In this document: piece after piece, positions 1 to 7,437 of the stretch | Numbering within the stretch: position 1 is the stretch's first letter | Layout: each line of letters begins with the position of its first letter | Origin: Lachnospiraceae bacterium UBA3826 | GTDB lineage: Bacteria > Bacillota > Clostridia > Lachnospirales > Lachnospiraceae | NCBI GenBank assembly: GCA_002393095.1 | Contig: DGII01000146.1 | Span: 1-16,984 of the forward strand | Direction of reading: 5' to 3' | DNA length: 16,984 nucleotides | Notes under the pieces: model-generated | Database searches by the model: none | Seen by the model: only the letters and a program-made list of their open reading frames with translations | What the model was told of the DNA's origin: nothing | Translations under genes and position numbers: made by a program

Positions 1-50
1 TCCAGGATTCTGGGTACATATCAAATCAACCGGGGATTATTGTTTATCAC

Positions 51-1064
51 TTAATTGGCTATATCCAGATGCGACATGGTGCCGGCTCCGCTTCCGTCTT
101 CGTACAGAAAGATGCCTGTCCTGCGAAGAGCACCGTTAAGGGCTCCTGTTGCAGAGGAACGAAGCATAAGATTGGTATCGGCGCTTCCAAGATATATAGC
201 TCCAACATTCTTATCCTTTAGGGAATATAGGGAATCATTACCCGAAGCATCCTTAACCCATATCTTAAGCTTGTCATAGATATCATCATTCTCATCTATC
301 CAGCCGTTACCGTCGCTATCGTAAGCAGCCAGATCTTTGAAGCCGTCTCCGGAACTTGTGCCGAAAAGCTCGCTTCCGTCATTGATCCTGCCGTCACTGT
401 TTTTGTCATAAGCGAGAAAGCCGCTTCCTGAGCTGAGTGTAGATATCTCGTCCTCCTCTCCGTCAAGATCCAGATCAAAATAGAACTTGGTGTCCGTAAG
501 ATCGGCCATATCTCCGGAGAAGTTAAGCACAAGAGGATCGCACATATTGGCAACAGACGTTACCTCTTGCCTGTAGTACTGTGAGAAGCTGCGACTCATG
601 CCTATATTAAGGTTAAAGTCGATGGTACGGCCGTCTGAGGTCGTCACACTGCCTGCGGATGTAAATTCAAGTTCCTGGGTTTCGGTGAAATGCGTCTCTT
701 CGATACCTTCAAGCCTGATGACCGAGAATGCCGGCCCCGTTCCGACAGGCTGACTGTAAGATGAAGGCTGCTTTGGATTACTGATGCCGAGTCTTTCTGC
801 CAGTTCATCGGCTCTTGATTGTCCGAAGAACATACGCCACAGATACAGAACGAAGCGGTCTCTTACCTGATCGATGCTTTTAAGGTCATCACCCTTATCG
901 ACCTCCCTTATCCGCTCCGACATATCCGTGTTCATGCTTTCGAACCTGTCCATGAAGGATGTGTCCATGCCTTCCTTTGTGTAGCTTAAAGAAAACTTCC
1001 TTGTCTGCGAGGAACTGTATGTTCCCGCGGAATCCATTCCTATTTGATAGGAATTGATCTTCAA
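51..1064 (-). CDS. EF-hand/RTX-like calcium-binding protein without signal peptide, function unknown
   Basis: This is a 337-residue protein of unknown role. Seen: the start is TTG at 1064-1062, with AGAAAGGAG at 1080-1072 correctly spaced upstream. There is no hydrophobic signal sequence or membrane segment. The N-terminus is Ser/Thr/Tyr-rich (MKINSYQIGMDSAGTYSSS). The C-terminal third carries three Asp-rich loops: DLDLDGEEDE at about 197-206, DKNSDGRINDGSE at 220-232 and DSDGNGWIDEND at 249-260. They are joined by the ELFG...GFKDLAAYD pattern common in RTX-type and FG-GAP/VCBS-annotated proteins. Family knowledge: these loops resemble calcium-binding EF-hand/dockerin-type sites. Inference: together with a SigD-like -10 element upstream, it may belong to the motility regulon and leave the cell by a signal-peptide-independent route. 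Similar proteins are usually annotated only as hypothetical. The domain call is fairly sure; the function is open. Confidence 0.8.
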   Translation of the reverse strand: MKINSYQIGMDSAGTYSSSQTRKFSLSYTKEGMDTSFMDRFESMNTDMSERIREVDKGDDLKSIDQVRDRFVLYLWRMFFGQSRADELAERLGISNPKQPSSYSQPVGTGPAFSVIRLEGIEETHFTETQELEFTSAGSVTTSDGRTIDFNLNIGMSRSFSQYYRQEVTSVANMCDPLVLNFSGDMADLTDTKFYFDLDLDGEEDEISTLSSGSGFLAYDKNSDGRINDGSELFGTSSGDGFKDLAAYDSDGNGWIDENDDIYDKLKIWVKDASGNDSLYSLKDKNVGAIYLGSADTNLMLRSSATGALNGALRRTGIFLYEDGSGAGTMSHLDIAN

Positions 1065-1101
1065 ATACTATCTCCTTTCTTAAGAAATGTTGTTAATATT
1101 T

Positions 1102-1109
1102 ATATCGGA
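1102..1109 (-). promoter_or_regulatory. Possible sigma-28/SigD -10 element for the calcium-binding protein gene
   Basis: Read on the minus strand this is TCCGATAT, seven of eight bases of the GCCGATAT -10 consensus of flagellar sigma factors. It would give a leader of about 30 nt containing the AGAAAGGAG site. No convincing TAAA -35 is seen at 14-16 nt upstream, and no good sigma-A pair is seen for this gene either. The assignment rests on the -10 box alone and on similarity to the better site at 7304-7330. Confidence 0.4.
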
Positions 1110-1161
1110 TTGAAAGAGAATATTATGAATACTTACGCTTTCATATTTTGACACTTCCCTG

Positions 1162-1167
1162 TATAAT
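1162..1167 (+). promoter_or_regulatory. Candidate -10 box (TATAAT) for the lipoprotein-plsC-pyrC cluster
   Basis: A perfect TATAAT lies in the divergent intergenic region. The -35 at 17 nt spacing (TTTCAT) is weak. A TTGACA at 1148-1153 is only 8 nt away, too close to pair with it. Transcription would start near 1173-1175. That makes an ATG start at 1176 effectively leaderless and supports the alternative start at 1206. Confidence 0.45.
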
Positions 1168-1175
1168 TAGTAAGG

Positions 1176-2609
1176 ATGACTTTAGAGAGTGAGAGCAGAG
1201 TTAGAATGCGCAGAGTAACAACAGCGGTCATTATGCTCGCAGCGTGCTGTATGACGCTGACAGGCTGTGAGCCGGTGGACACGATAATGTCATACGTGGG
1301 ACGTGAGACGGCCGAATCGGTTGCGGATATTGCAACATTAGGATTCGTTCCGGATTTTTCGTATGAATATGAGCCGCAGATACCGGCGGTTATCACGGAT
1401 TCCGTGGGATATTCCCTGTCGGGCAGGAAAGTTATATATATAGAGGGAACTGACCTTGCCAAAGATTTCGAGATAATAAGCACACGGGACGACAGTTCGG
1501 TGTATAAGGGCAAGTTGCGCAAGATATCGGCAGATGAACAGGAGAATAAGGACGCAGGATCATTATACGTGGGGGATTTTACGGAATTTGCCAAGGAGGG
1601 AACATACAGGGTATTTCAGGAAAATGTGGGCTATTCCGATGAATTTGTTATTAATAACGATAGTTATTCAAGGCTTTTTAAGGAGTGCTATGACAAGATA
1701 GAGGCTGCACAGTATGTTAAGTCGGATACACTTATATATACCCTGGCCAATCTCATGTTCACGAAAGAGATATTCGGGGATGAGTATACCGACGATTCGT
1801 TCATAAAAGCGGGGATCGAGGCGCTTATATCCCAACAGCATCCGAGACTGGGAGTGATATATGAAGAGCTTCTGGATGATGACACATTAGCTACCATAAG
1901 TGAGGAACTCAGGAATCCGGCATCGGCAACGATCAATACGGAGGATATGATATCCCTGTCCGCCACTGCGGAGTTCGCAGGTGTACTGGCACAGTACTGC
2001 TATAATTACAGGGAGGAAGACCCGGCTTTTACCGCGGAGGTACTCAGGGCTGCCGGCAAAGCCTATAACTATGTTGAGAGATACAGGGAGGATGTCTGTG
2101 CGGATTCCCTGTATTATGCCGCAGGAGAGTTATATCGGACGACCGGGCAGTTTAAGTACAGGAACGCCATTGTTCTGTATGATAATATAGCTGAGGAAGA
2201 CAGAAAGAAATCCGATCATGATTACACGATGCTTGCGGATGTGGCTTACTTAAGCTCTGCATATAAGACAGATTATGTCAGATGCCAGTCTCTTATGCAG
2301 TATTACAGGAATAAAGCTGCAGGGATATCGGAATCTGCAACGAGACAGACCTTCTATGTGCAATCCGACATAGATAAGGTTGATGAGGATGAGATCCTTT
2401 ATAACATGATGACCTTAGGTCTTGTAAGTTATGTGCTTTCGGGACGTGAATATGCCATTGTACAGAGCAATTATCTGCATTATCTGTTCGGACTTAACAG
2501 AGACAGGGTCAATTACTACCTTTCTCCCATGAGGGAAGGCGGGATACCCATATCGGAAGATATAGTCCAACTGTCAAAAATGATATTTATTTTGGGAAAT
2601 GGAGAATAG
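1176..2609 (+). CDS. Lipoprotein with cellulase N-terminal Ig-like domain and degenerate GH9-like (alpha/alpha)6 domain
   Basis: Probable surface lipoprotein of 477 residues. Seen: Arg-rich n-region, hydrophobic stretch and lipobox LTGC (Cys31 from ATG 1176). ATG 1206 (residue 11) gives a more typical signal, MRRVTTAVIMLAACCMTLTGC, and leaves a short leader after the TATAAT box. Residues ~68-160 match the Ig-like domain that precedes GH9 cellulase modules (VGYSLSGRKVIYIEG, YVGDFTEFAKEGTYRV, then FVINNDSYSRLF). Residues ~165-460 keep GH9 helical landmarks: LSATAEFAGVLAQYCYNY, SLYYAAGELYRTTGQFKY and YLFGLNRDRVNYYLSP. The DAGD catalytic segment expected after the Ig-like domain is absent, and no clear general-acid Glu block is visible near the C-terminus. 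Inference: it binds carbohydrate or has another non-hydrolytic role. It is followed after one base by plsC. The family reading is by eye from motifs. Confidence 0.7.
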   Translation: MTLESESRVRMRRVTTAVIMLAACCMTLTGCEPVDTIMSYVGRETAESVADIATLGFVPDFSYEYEPQIPAVITDSVGYSLSGRKVIYIEGTDLAKDFEIISTRDDSSVYKGKLRKISADEQENKDAGSLYVGDFTEFAKEGTYRVFQENVGYSDEFVINNDSYSRLFKECYDKIEAAQYVKSDTLIYTLANLMFTKEIFGDEYTDDSFIKAGIEALISQQHPRLGVIYEELLDDDTLATISEELRNPASATINTEDMISLSATAEFAGVLAQYCYNYREEDPAFTAEVLRAAGKAYNYVERYREDVCADSLYYAAGELYRTTGQFKYRNAIVLYDNIAEEDRKKSDHDYTMLADVAYLSSAYKTDYVRCQSLMQYYRNKAAGISESATRQTFYVQSDIDKVDEDEILYNMMTLGLVSYVLSGREYAIVQSNYLHYLFGLNRDRVNYYLSPMREGGIPISEDIVQLSKMIFILGNGE

Positions 2610-2610
2610 C

Positions 2611-3354
2611 ATGATTCGTATTATTATTGCCGGAATAGCCGTGGTTCTTTTTCTAATACTTACATTGCCGGTGCTTCTGGTACTATGGATAGTAGGCAGG
2701 TTTAATAAAGGGGCTAAGGACAGGGCATCACAGGCCATTATAAAGTGGGCCTTTAAGATGGTGCTTTTCATATGCGGTACTAAGCTTACAGTATATGGCA
2801 GGGAGAATGTGCCGGATGACAGGAGCGTGCTTTTTGTGGGTAATCACCGCAGTATATTTGATATACTGATCTTATACGTCAATACCAAGATGCCTACAGG
2901 TATCATATCCAAAAAGGAAATGGGCAAATTCCCCATATTCAATATATGGATGAAGAATATCGGATGTCTTTTCCTTGACAGGGATGATATAAAGCAGGGA
3001 CTTAAGACTATACTCACGGCTGTAGATATGGTAAAGAATGGCATGTGTATGGCGATATATCCGGAAGGCACACGCAATAAGGTGGAAGGTTCATTCCTTC
3101 CGTTTAAAGGAGGAAGCTTCAAGATCGCCGAGAAGAGCGGCTGTGATGTGATCCCCTTTACGGTGATCGGTTCGGCGGCTATATTCGAGGATCATAAGCC
3201 GTGGATAAGGAAGGCAAAGGTCGTTCTTTCCTTCGGAGAACCCATTAAGACCGAAGGGTTAAGCAGGGATGAGATTAAGACCATACCTGAGAGATCAAGG
3301 CAGGCCGTGATTGAGATGTATGAGAAGCATGTCGCAGAGGTTAAGACAAAATAA
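2611..3354 (+). CDS. plsC: 1-acyl-sn-glycerol-3-phosphate acyltransferase
   Basis: Membrane enzyme of phospholipid synthesis that acylates lysophosphatidic acid to phosphatidic acid. Seen: one N-terminal hydrophobic segment (residues ~3-28), the acyltransferase HX4D motif as NHRSIFD (His79, Asp84), and the substrate-binding motif YPEGTR at 150-155. Length is 247 residues, normal for the family. Start choice: ATG 2611 has GGAGA at 2601-2605, five bases upstream. The in-frame ATG 2599 would overlap the previous gene by 11 nt and lacks a good site. The gene starts one base after the stop of the GH9-like lipoprotein and is followed 18 nt later by pyrC, so co-transcription is likely. The acyl donor (acyl-CoA or acyl-ACP) cannot be read from the sequence. 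Confidence 0.92.
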   Translation: MIRIIIAGIAVVLFLILTLPVLLVLWIVGRFNKGAKDRASQAIIKWAFKMVLFICGTKLTVYGRENVPDDRSVLFVGNHRSIFDILILYVNTKMPTGIISKKEMGKFPIFNIWMKNIGCLFLDRDDIKQGLKTILTAVDMVKNGMCMAIYPEGTRNKVEGSFLPFKGGSFKIAEKSGCDVIPFTVIGSAAIFEDHKPWIRKAKVVLSFGEPIKTEGLSRDEIKTIPERSRQAVIEMYEKHVAEVKTK

Positions 3355-3372
3355 GGGAAGGATAAAGATTAT

Positions 3373-4686
3373 ATGATAGTTCTTAAAGGCGGATTATGCG
3401 TTGATCCCGAATCCGCAACCGAAGATATCAGAGATATATTCATTGAAGGCGACAAGATCAGCGATATAAGAGAGCCTTCGGATTCGATGGATAAGTATCT
3501 AAAGGATGAGCACATCACAGGGCTGTATGATTGCAGCGATCTGATAATCGGACCGGGTATTGTGGACGCACATGTTCACTTCAGAGATCCCGGATTTACC
3601 CATAAAGAAGATATAATAACGGGCGCCATGGCCGCAGCAAGAGGCGGCGTGACCAGCGTGATAATGATGGCCAATACCAAGCCTGCCATAGATAATACCG
3701 ATACGCTTAAGTATGTATTGGAAAAAGGAAGACAGACCGGAATCCACGTATATTCTTCCGCTACAGTCACTAAGGGGCTTAAGGGCGAGGAATTAACGGA
3801 TATGGCGGCGCTTAAGGAAGCCGGAGCCGTAGCTTTCACTGATGACGGGATTCCGATTCTTATGGAGGACATTGCGAGAAAGGCAATGGAAATGGCGGCC
3901 GAATGCAAGACCATTCTTTCGTTTCATGAGGAGAATCCGGAGTATATTGACAATAACGGGATAAACAGAGGTAAAGCAAGCGCCTATTACGGTCTTGGCG
4001 GCAGCGACAGAATGGCGGAGATATCCATGGTGGAAAGGGATATTCGCCTCGCAGGCGAGACAGGAGCCAATATCAATATACAGCATATAAGTACGGCTGA
4101 AGCGGTGGAGCTTATAAGGCAGGCTAAGGCTGAAGGAATGGATGACATAATTCATGCTGAAGCAACCCCGCACCACCTGTCAATGACCGAAGACGATATC
4201 ATACGTTATGGAACAAATGCCAAGATGAATCCGCCCCTAAGAACACCGGCGGACAGAGATGCGATCATACAAGGTCTTGTGGACGGGACCATAGAATGCA
4301 TAGCAACGGACCACGCTCCGCATGCCTTTGACGAGAAAAATCAGCCGATAGATAAAGCACCAAGTGGTATTATTGGTCTGGAAACCTCACTTGCTGTATC
4401 ATATAATGCACTTGTTGCCACAAAAAAACTATCGTTACTGCAATTATTTTGCAAGATGTCTCTGAATCCTGCAAGAATATATAAAATTAATGCAGGACAA
4501 CTTGCAATTTACAGAATGGCGGATTTGGTGATTTTTGACCCAAAAAAGATACATTATTTTAAAGAATCACGGTCGAAATCCTTCAATTCTCCCCTCGCAA
4601 ATACAAGAATTACAGGTGATGTTATCGGAACTATATCTAGTGGGGAATTTGTCTATGACAATATGGCCGAGAGACGATTGAAATAA
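3373..4686 (+). CDS. pyrC: Dihydroorotase, class I
   Basis: Cytosolic zinc amidohydrolase that interconverts carbamoyl aspartate and dihydroorotate, the third step of de novo pyrimidine synthesis. Seen over 437 residues: metal-binding DAHVHFRDPG (His67, His69), FTDDG (Asp157/158), SFHEEN (His185), IQHIS (His238), substrate segment ATPHHL, KMNPPLR, and catalytic ATDHAPH (Asp313). The length is standard and the active site looks complete. ATG 3373 follows GGGAAGG at 3355-3360, somewhat distant. Odd: from about 4340 to the stop the DNA falls to roughly 32-40% GC with A-rich codons, against about 48% in a line counted earlier in the same gene. The protein stays in frame and recognisable (ADLVIFDP, SKSFNSPL, TGDVIGTI). 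This may be a recombination patch. Confidence 0.95.
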   Translation: MIVLKGGLCVDPESATEDIRDIFIEGDKISDIREPSDSMDKYLKDEHITGLYDCSDLIIGPGIVDAHVHFRDPGFTHKEDIITGAMAAARGGVTSVIMMANTKPAIDNTDTLKYVLEKGRQTGIHVYSSATVTKGLKGEELTDMAALKEAGAVAFTDDGIPILMEDIARKAMEMAAECKTILSFHEENPEYIDNNGINRGKASAYYGLGGSDRMAEISMVERDIRLAGETGANINIQHISTAEAVELIRQAKAEGMDDIIHAEATPHHLSMTEDDIIRYGTNAKMNPPLRTPADRDAIIQGLVDGTIECIATDHAPHAFDEKNQPIDKAPSGIIGLETSLAVSYNALVATKKLSLLQLFCKMSLNPARIYKINAGQLAIYRMADLVIFDPKKIHYFKESRSKSFNSPLANTRITGDVIGTISSGEFVYDNMAERRLK

Positions 4687-4748
4687 GCCGGGGAGAGGTA
4701 AAGGGGATAAAAAACCGGTAAACATAACTTGCAATTGTGCATAAAATC

Positions 4749-4779
4749 TGTAAATTTATGTAAATGATTTTATGTAAAT
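4749..4779 (+). repeat. Three TGTAAAT repeats in the AT-rich gap before pyrK
   Basis: TGTAAAT occurs at 4749-4755, 4759-4765 and 4773-4779. The last two copies lie within a longer shared TTTATGTAAAT. They sit in a 204-base gap (4687-4890) between pyrC and pyrK that holds no gene I can support. A weak promoter-like pair, TTGCAA at 4729-4734 and TAAATT at 4751-4756, overlaps the repeats. They could be operator half-sites or simply low-complexity AT-rich DNA. No PyrR-type anti-terminator or strong terminator was recognised here. Confidence 0.35.
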
Positions 4780-4890
4780 TACACAAACAAGGGAGCCGGA
4801 AGGTAGGAAAAAGATTTCTGACAATTATCCGAACATTTTGAAAGTAAGCTGGAGCGAGTGACAAAAACGGGTCGAAGGAAAGGCAAAAAA

Positions 4891-5682
4891 ATGAAGAAAA
4901 AAGCAACGGCAGTTATTGTGAATAATGAGGAGATATCTCCGGGAATATACAGTATGAGAATTAAAAACGATATGGCCGGAGAGGTGATACCGGGACAATT
5001 CATCGGTGTATATACGAAGGACAGCTCCAAGCTGCTTCCGAGGCCAATAAGCATATGTGAAAGTGACAAAAAAGCCGGTGAAATAAGAATAGTATACAGA
5101 GTCGCGGGTGAAGGCACGGATGCGATATCTCATATGAAAAAAGAGGAAAGCATAAGTATCCTTGGAATCCTTGGTAACGGCTATGATACAGGCTTAAGCC
5201 GTGGAAAAGTGAATGTAACGCTTATGGCAGGCGGCATAGGAATACCGCCCATGCTTGAGCTTGCCAAGGTTTTGTCCGGAAATTCAAAGCCGGATCAAAA
5301 AATAACTGCTGTGATTGGATACAGGAATAAGGACATTTTTTTGAATGAAGAGCTTGAAAAATATGCAGATGTATATATTGCCACAGATGATGGAAGTGTG
5401 GGCTTTAGGGGCAATGTTATAGATGCTCTTGAACACTATAAATTAAATCCGGATATAATTTATGCTTGTGGTCCGATGCCCATGCTAAGGGGTATCAAGA
5501 CCTATTGCAAAGAGAAGGATATTCCCGGCTACATATCCTTGGAGGAGCGCATGGCATGCGGTGTAGGAGCATGTCTGGGATGTGTGTGCAGGACAGTTGA
5601 AAAAGACGGACACAGTAATGTCAGGAATGCGAGGATATGTACGGACGGTCCTGTCTTCTCGGTAACGGAGGTGAATATATAA
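4891..5682 (+). CDS. pyrK: Dihydroorotate dehydrogenase electron transfer subunit (FAD, 2Fe-2S)
   Basis: PyrK passes electrons from the FMN of PyrD through a 2Fe-2S cluster and FAD to NAD+. Seen over 263 residues: FAD-binding LLPRPISICE (Arg51-Ser54), the nucleotide-binding GGIGIPPM at 114-121, YACGPMPML near 191-199, and the cluster motif Cys223-X4-Cys228-X2-Cys231 with Cys250 (MACGVGACLGC ... ARIC). Start choice: ATG 4891 is preceded by AAGGAAAGG and gives the usual length. An in-frame GTG at 4858 would add 11 lysine/arginine-rich residues. The stop overlaps the pyrD start by one base (TAATG), fitting a PyrD2-PyrK2 complex. The DNA is AT-richer than in pyrD. Confidence 0.95.
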   Translation: MKKKATAVIVNNEEISPGIYSMRIKNDMAGEVIPGQFIGVYTKDSSKLLPRPISICESDKKAGEIRIVYRVAGEGTDAISHMKKEESISILGILGNGYDTGLSRGKVNVTLMAGGIGIPPMLELAKVLSGNSKPDQKITAVIGYRNKDIFLNEELEKYADVYIATDDGSVGFRGNVIDALEHYKLNPDIIYACGPMPMLRGIKTYCKEKDIPGYISLEERMACGVGACLGCVCRTVEKDGHSNVRNARICTDGPVFSVTEVNI

Positions 5683-6587
5683 TGGCGCGTACTGAAATTT
5701 CGATAGCAGGTGTTACTTTTAAAAATCCTGTTATGACCGCATCGGGTACCTTCGGTTCAGGAATGGAATACGGAGAGTTCAACGATCTTAATATGCTCGG
5801 AGCAGTGGTGACAAAGGGTGTATCAAATGTTCCTTGGGAAGGCAATCCGACACCGAGAGTGGCGGAGGTGTACGGAGGAATGCTTAATGCCATCGGTCTG
5901 CAGAATCCCGGAGTGGATGTTTTCATAGAAAGAGACCTTGCATTTCTTAAAAGGTATGATTGCCGGGTAATAGCCAATGTATGCGGCAAATCCGTAGAAG
6001 ATTATATTGAGGTGGTGGAAAAGCTTTCGGATACGGATGTGGATATGCTTGAGATCAACATATCCTGCCCTAATGTCAAGGAGGGCGCCATAGCCTTCGG
6101 TCAGAAGGCCGATTCGGTATATAATATCACAGAGATCATGAAGAAGCATTCAAGAAAGCCTGTGATAATGAAGCTAAGCCCCAATGTTACCGACATAACA
6201 GAGATGGCCAAGGCTGCGGAAGCAGCCGGAGCAGATGCGTTGTCTCTTATCAATACTATCACGGGAATGAAGATAGACATTGAGAGAAGAGCGTTCGTTC
6301 TTGCCAATAAGACGGGAGGTATGTCGGGCCCTGCAATTAAGCCCATTGCTGTAAGGATGGTGTGGCAGTGTGCCAATGCCGTTAAGATCCCCATAATCGG
6401 AATGGGCGGAATAGCGTCTGCAAATGACGCCATAGAGTTCATAATGGCAGGAGCTACGGCAGTTGCCGCCGGAGCGATGAATTTTGTCAATCCGTATCTG
6501 ACAAGCGAGCTGGTTACAGGAGTGGAAAGCTACCTTGATTCACACGGGATAGACGATATCGGTGATATCATAGGAATAGTTAAATGA
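5682..6587 (+). CDS. pyrD: Dihydroorotate dehydrogenase catalytic subunit, class IB (NAD-dependent)
   Basis: FMN enzyme oxidising dihydroorotate to orotate, the fourth step of pyrimidine synthesis. Seen over 301 residues: TASGTFGSG near the N-terminus, VVTKGVS (Lys45), INISCPNVKEG with catalytic-base Cys129 (cysteine is typical of class I, serine of class II), VIMKLSPN (Lys164), and the FMN phosphate loop PIIGMGGIASANDAIEF followed by GATAVAAGA. The adjacent pyrK marks it as class IB. ATG 5682 has GGAGGTG at 5667-5673; an upstream in-frame ATG at 5637 lies inside pyrK and is unlikely. The terminator begins directly after the stop codon. pyrF and pyrE, which often accompany these genes, are not in the window. 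Confidence 0.96.
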   Translation: MARTEISIAGVTFKNPVMTASGTFGSGMEYGEFNDLNMLGAVVTKGVSNVPWEGNPTPRVAEVYGGMLNAIGLQNPGVDVFIERDLAFLKRYDCRVIANVCGKSVEDYIEVVEKLSDTDVDMLEINISCPNVKEGAIAFGQKADSVYNITEIMKKHSRKPVIMKLSPNVTDITEMAKAAEAAGADALSLINTITGMKIDIERRAFVLANKTGGMSGPAIKPIAVRMVWQCANAVKIPIIGMGGIASANDAIEFIMAGATAVAAGAMNFVNPYLTSELVTGVESYLDSHGIDDIGDIIGIVK

Positions 6588-6618
6588 AATAAGCCCGACC
6601 GCACCGGTCGGGCTTATT
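6588..6618. terminator. Bidirectional intrinsic terminator between pyrD and the convergent gene
   Basis: A perfect 14-bp stem, AATAAGCCCGACCG at 6588-6601 and its complement at 6605-6618, with a 3-nt loop CAC. The stem is AT at its base and GC-rich in its core. T-rich sequence follows on the plus strand (ending TTATTATATT) and on the minus strand (TTATTTCATTT). It lies between the pyrD stop (6587) and the end of the minus-strand gene at 6646, so it can serve both. Confidence 0.88.
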
Positions 6619-6645
6619 ATATTGCCTATGAGATATCTTAATAGC

Positions 6646-7257
6646 TTATTCGGTAGCATTGGCCTGTGCAGCCCAGTCATCGAATTTCTTCATGGCTGCA
6701 TCATAAGTCTTCTGTGAGATGTCGGGAAGCTTGTCTCCCCATGTCTTGGTTGCCTGCTCAAATCCTGTCTTGAAAGCCTTGCGCATCTCTTCTGCTTTGG
6801 AAGGATCTCCGCCGGTGAGAGCTTTGGCAAAATCAAGTATCCTGTCAGATGTCTGTTCAACGCCCCAGTATCCATCCTCGGCGATATCTGCCTCAGCCTG
6901 CGCCTTGGTGGCTGCATCCACAGTGAAGTCACCGCTTCTTAAGAAGCTCCAGATGTCATCAGCCTTGCCTATGGCATTGCCCTGCCCTGAGATAAGCTTC
7001 TCGACAAGACTCTTAAGCTGAGCGGTGCGGGCTTCAGCATCAGCCTTAAGCTGATTGATCAGTTGCGTGTTGGGAGTGTATGTCTTCTTGGCAGCATCAG
7101 CCTTGGTATCCCCTGAAGGCTCATACACAACGCCGTTATCCGCAGTAGTCCCGGCAGCCTTAGCTGCGTCGGAAGTAACTGCACTTTCGGCTTTCTTCGC
7201 AGTACTGTCATATCCGGTATAAGTGTTGACAGAACTTGTAACTCCGTTTACATCCAT
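6646..7257 (-). CDS. Conserved-looking protein of unknown function, signal-less, likely SigD-controlled
   Basis: A 203-residue acidic, soluble protein with no cysteine, signal peptide or membrane segment. I do not recognise a named family. Seen: a low-complexity Ala/Thr/Ser-rich first third (MDVNGVTSSVNTYTGYDSTAKK), then a helical, probably globular region from ~65. Its most distinctive block is EDGYWGVEQTSDRILDFAKA at ~126-145, followed by LTGGDPSKAEEM and KTWGDKLPDISQKTYDAAMKKF. ATG 7257 has a strong AAGGAGG at 7270-7264. Upstream is a sigma-28-type promoter. Inference: it may belong to the flagellar/motility regulon and, lacking a signal peptide, be cytoplasmic or exported by a flagellar-type route. 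The terminator at 6588-6618 ends the transcript. Confidence 0.75.
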   Translation of the reverse strand: MDVNGVTSSVNTYTGYDSTAKKAESAVTSDAAKAAGTTADNGVVYEPSGDTKADAAKKTYTPNTQLINQLKADAEARTAQLKSLVEKLISGQGNAIGKADDIWSFLRSGDFTVDAATKAQAEADIAEDGYWGVEQTSDRILDFAKALTGGDPSKAEEMRKAFKTGFEQATKTWGDKLPDISQKTYDAAMKKFDDWAAQANATE

Positions 7258-7303
7258 AATTAACCTCCTTGTTCAGTGCCGAAAATAATAATCTTCACTA
7301 TCT

Positions 7304-7330
7304 ATATCGGCAAAAAATTATAATACATTA
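7304..7330 (-). promoter_or_regulatory. Sigma-28/SigD-type promoter (TAAT-N15-GCCGATAT)
   Basis: On the minus strand GCCGATAT (7311-7304) matches the SigD -10 consensus exactly. TAAT (7330-7327) sits 15 nt upstream where TAAA is expected. The start site would be near 7297, giving a leader of about 40 nt with the ribosome site. An alternative sigma-A -10, TATAAT at 7322-7317, overlaps the spacer but lacks a good -35. Confidence 0.65.
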
Positions 7331-7408
7331 GTATATTCCGTGAAAAATATAAAAAAAACATTGATATATAACAATAGTACTACATAAAGGATACAAAAAC
7401 AATATGAT

Positions 7409-7437
7409 TTGCCTATAACGACAAAAGTTGTTATACT
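7409..7437 (+). promoter_or_regulatory. Sigma-A promoter for the small membrane protein gene
   Basis: TTGCCT at 7409-7414 and TATACT at 7432-7437 are separated by 17 nt. The predicted start, near 7444, leaves a leader of about 70 nt before the TTG start at 7516. I see no riboswitch or terminator fold in that leader. Confidence 0.7.

Noticed and set aside
1..50. Terminator or end of another gene at the left edge
   Set aside because: No stem-loop with a T-tract and no supportable coding frame is visible in these 50 bases.
1148..1153. TTGACA as the -35 box for the lipoprotein gene
   Set aside because: It lies only 8 nt before TATAAT, far from the 16-18 nt needed.
3793..4176. Antisense frame within pyrC
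   Set aside because: It runs opposite a complete, motif-rich dihydroorotase and shows no independent support.
5637..5681. Upstream ATG for pyrD inside pyrK
   Set aside because: The extra 15 residues are unlike the family, and ATG 5682 has a well-spaced GGAGGTG.
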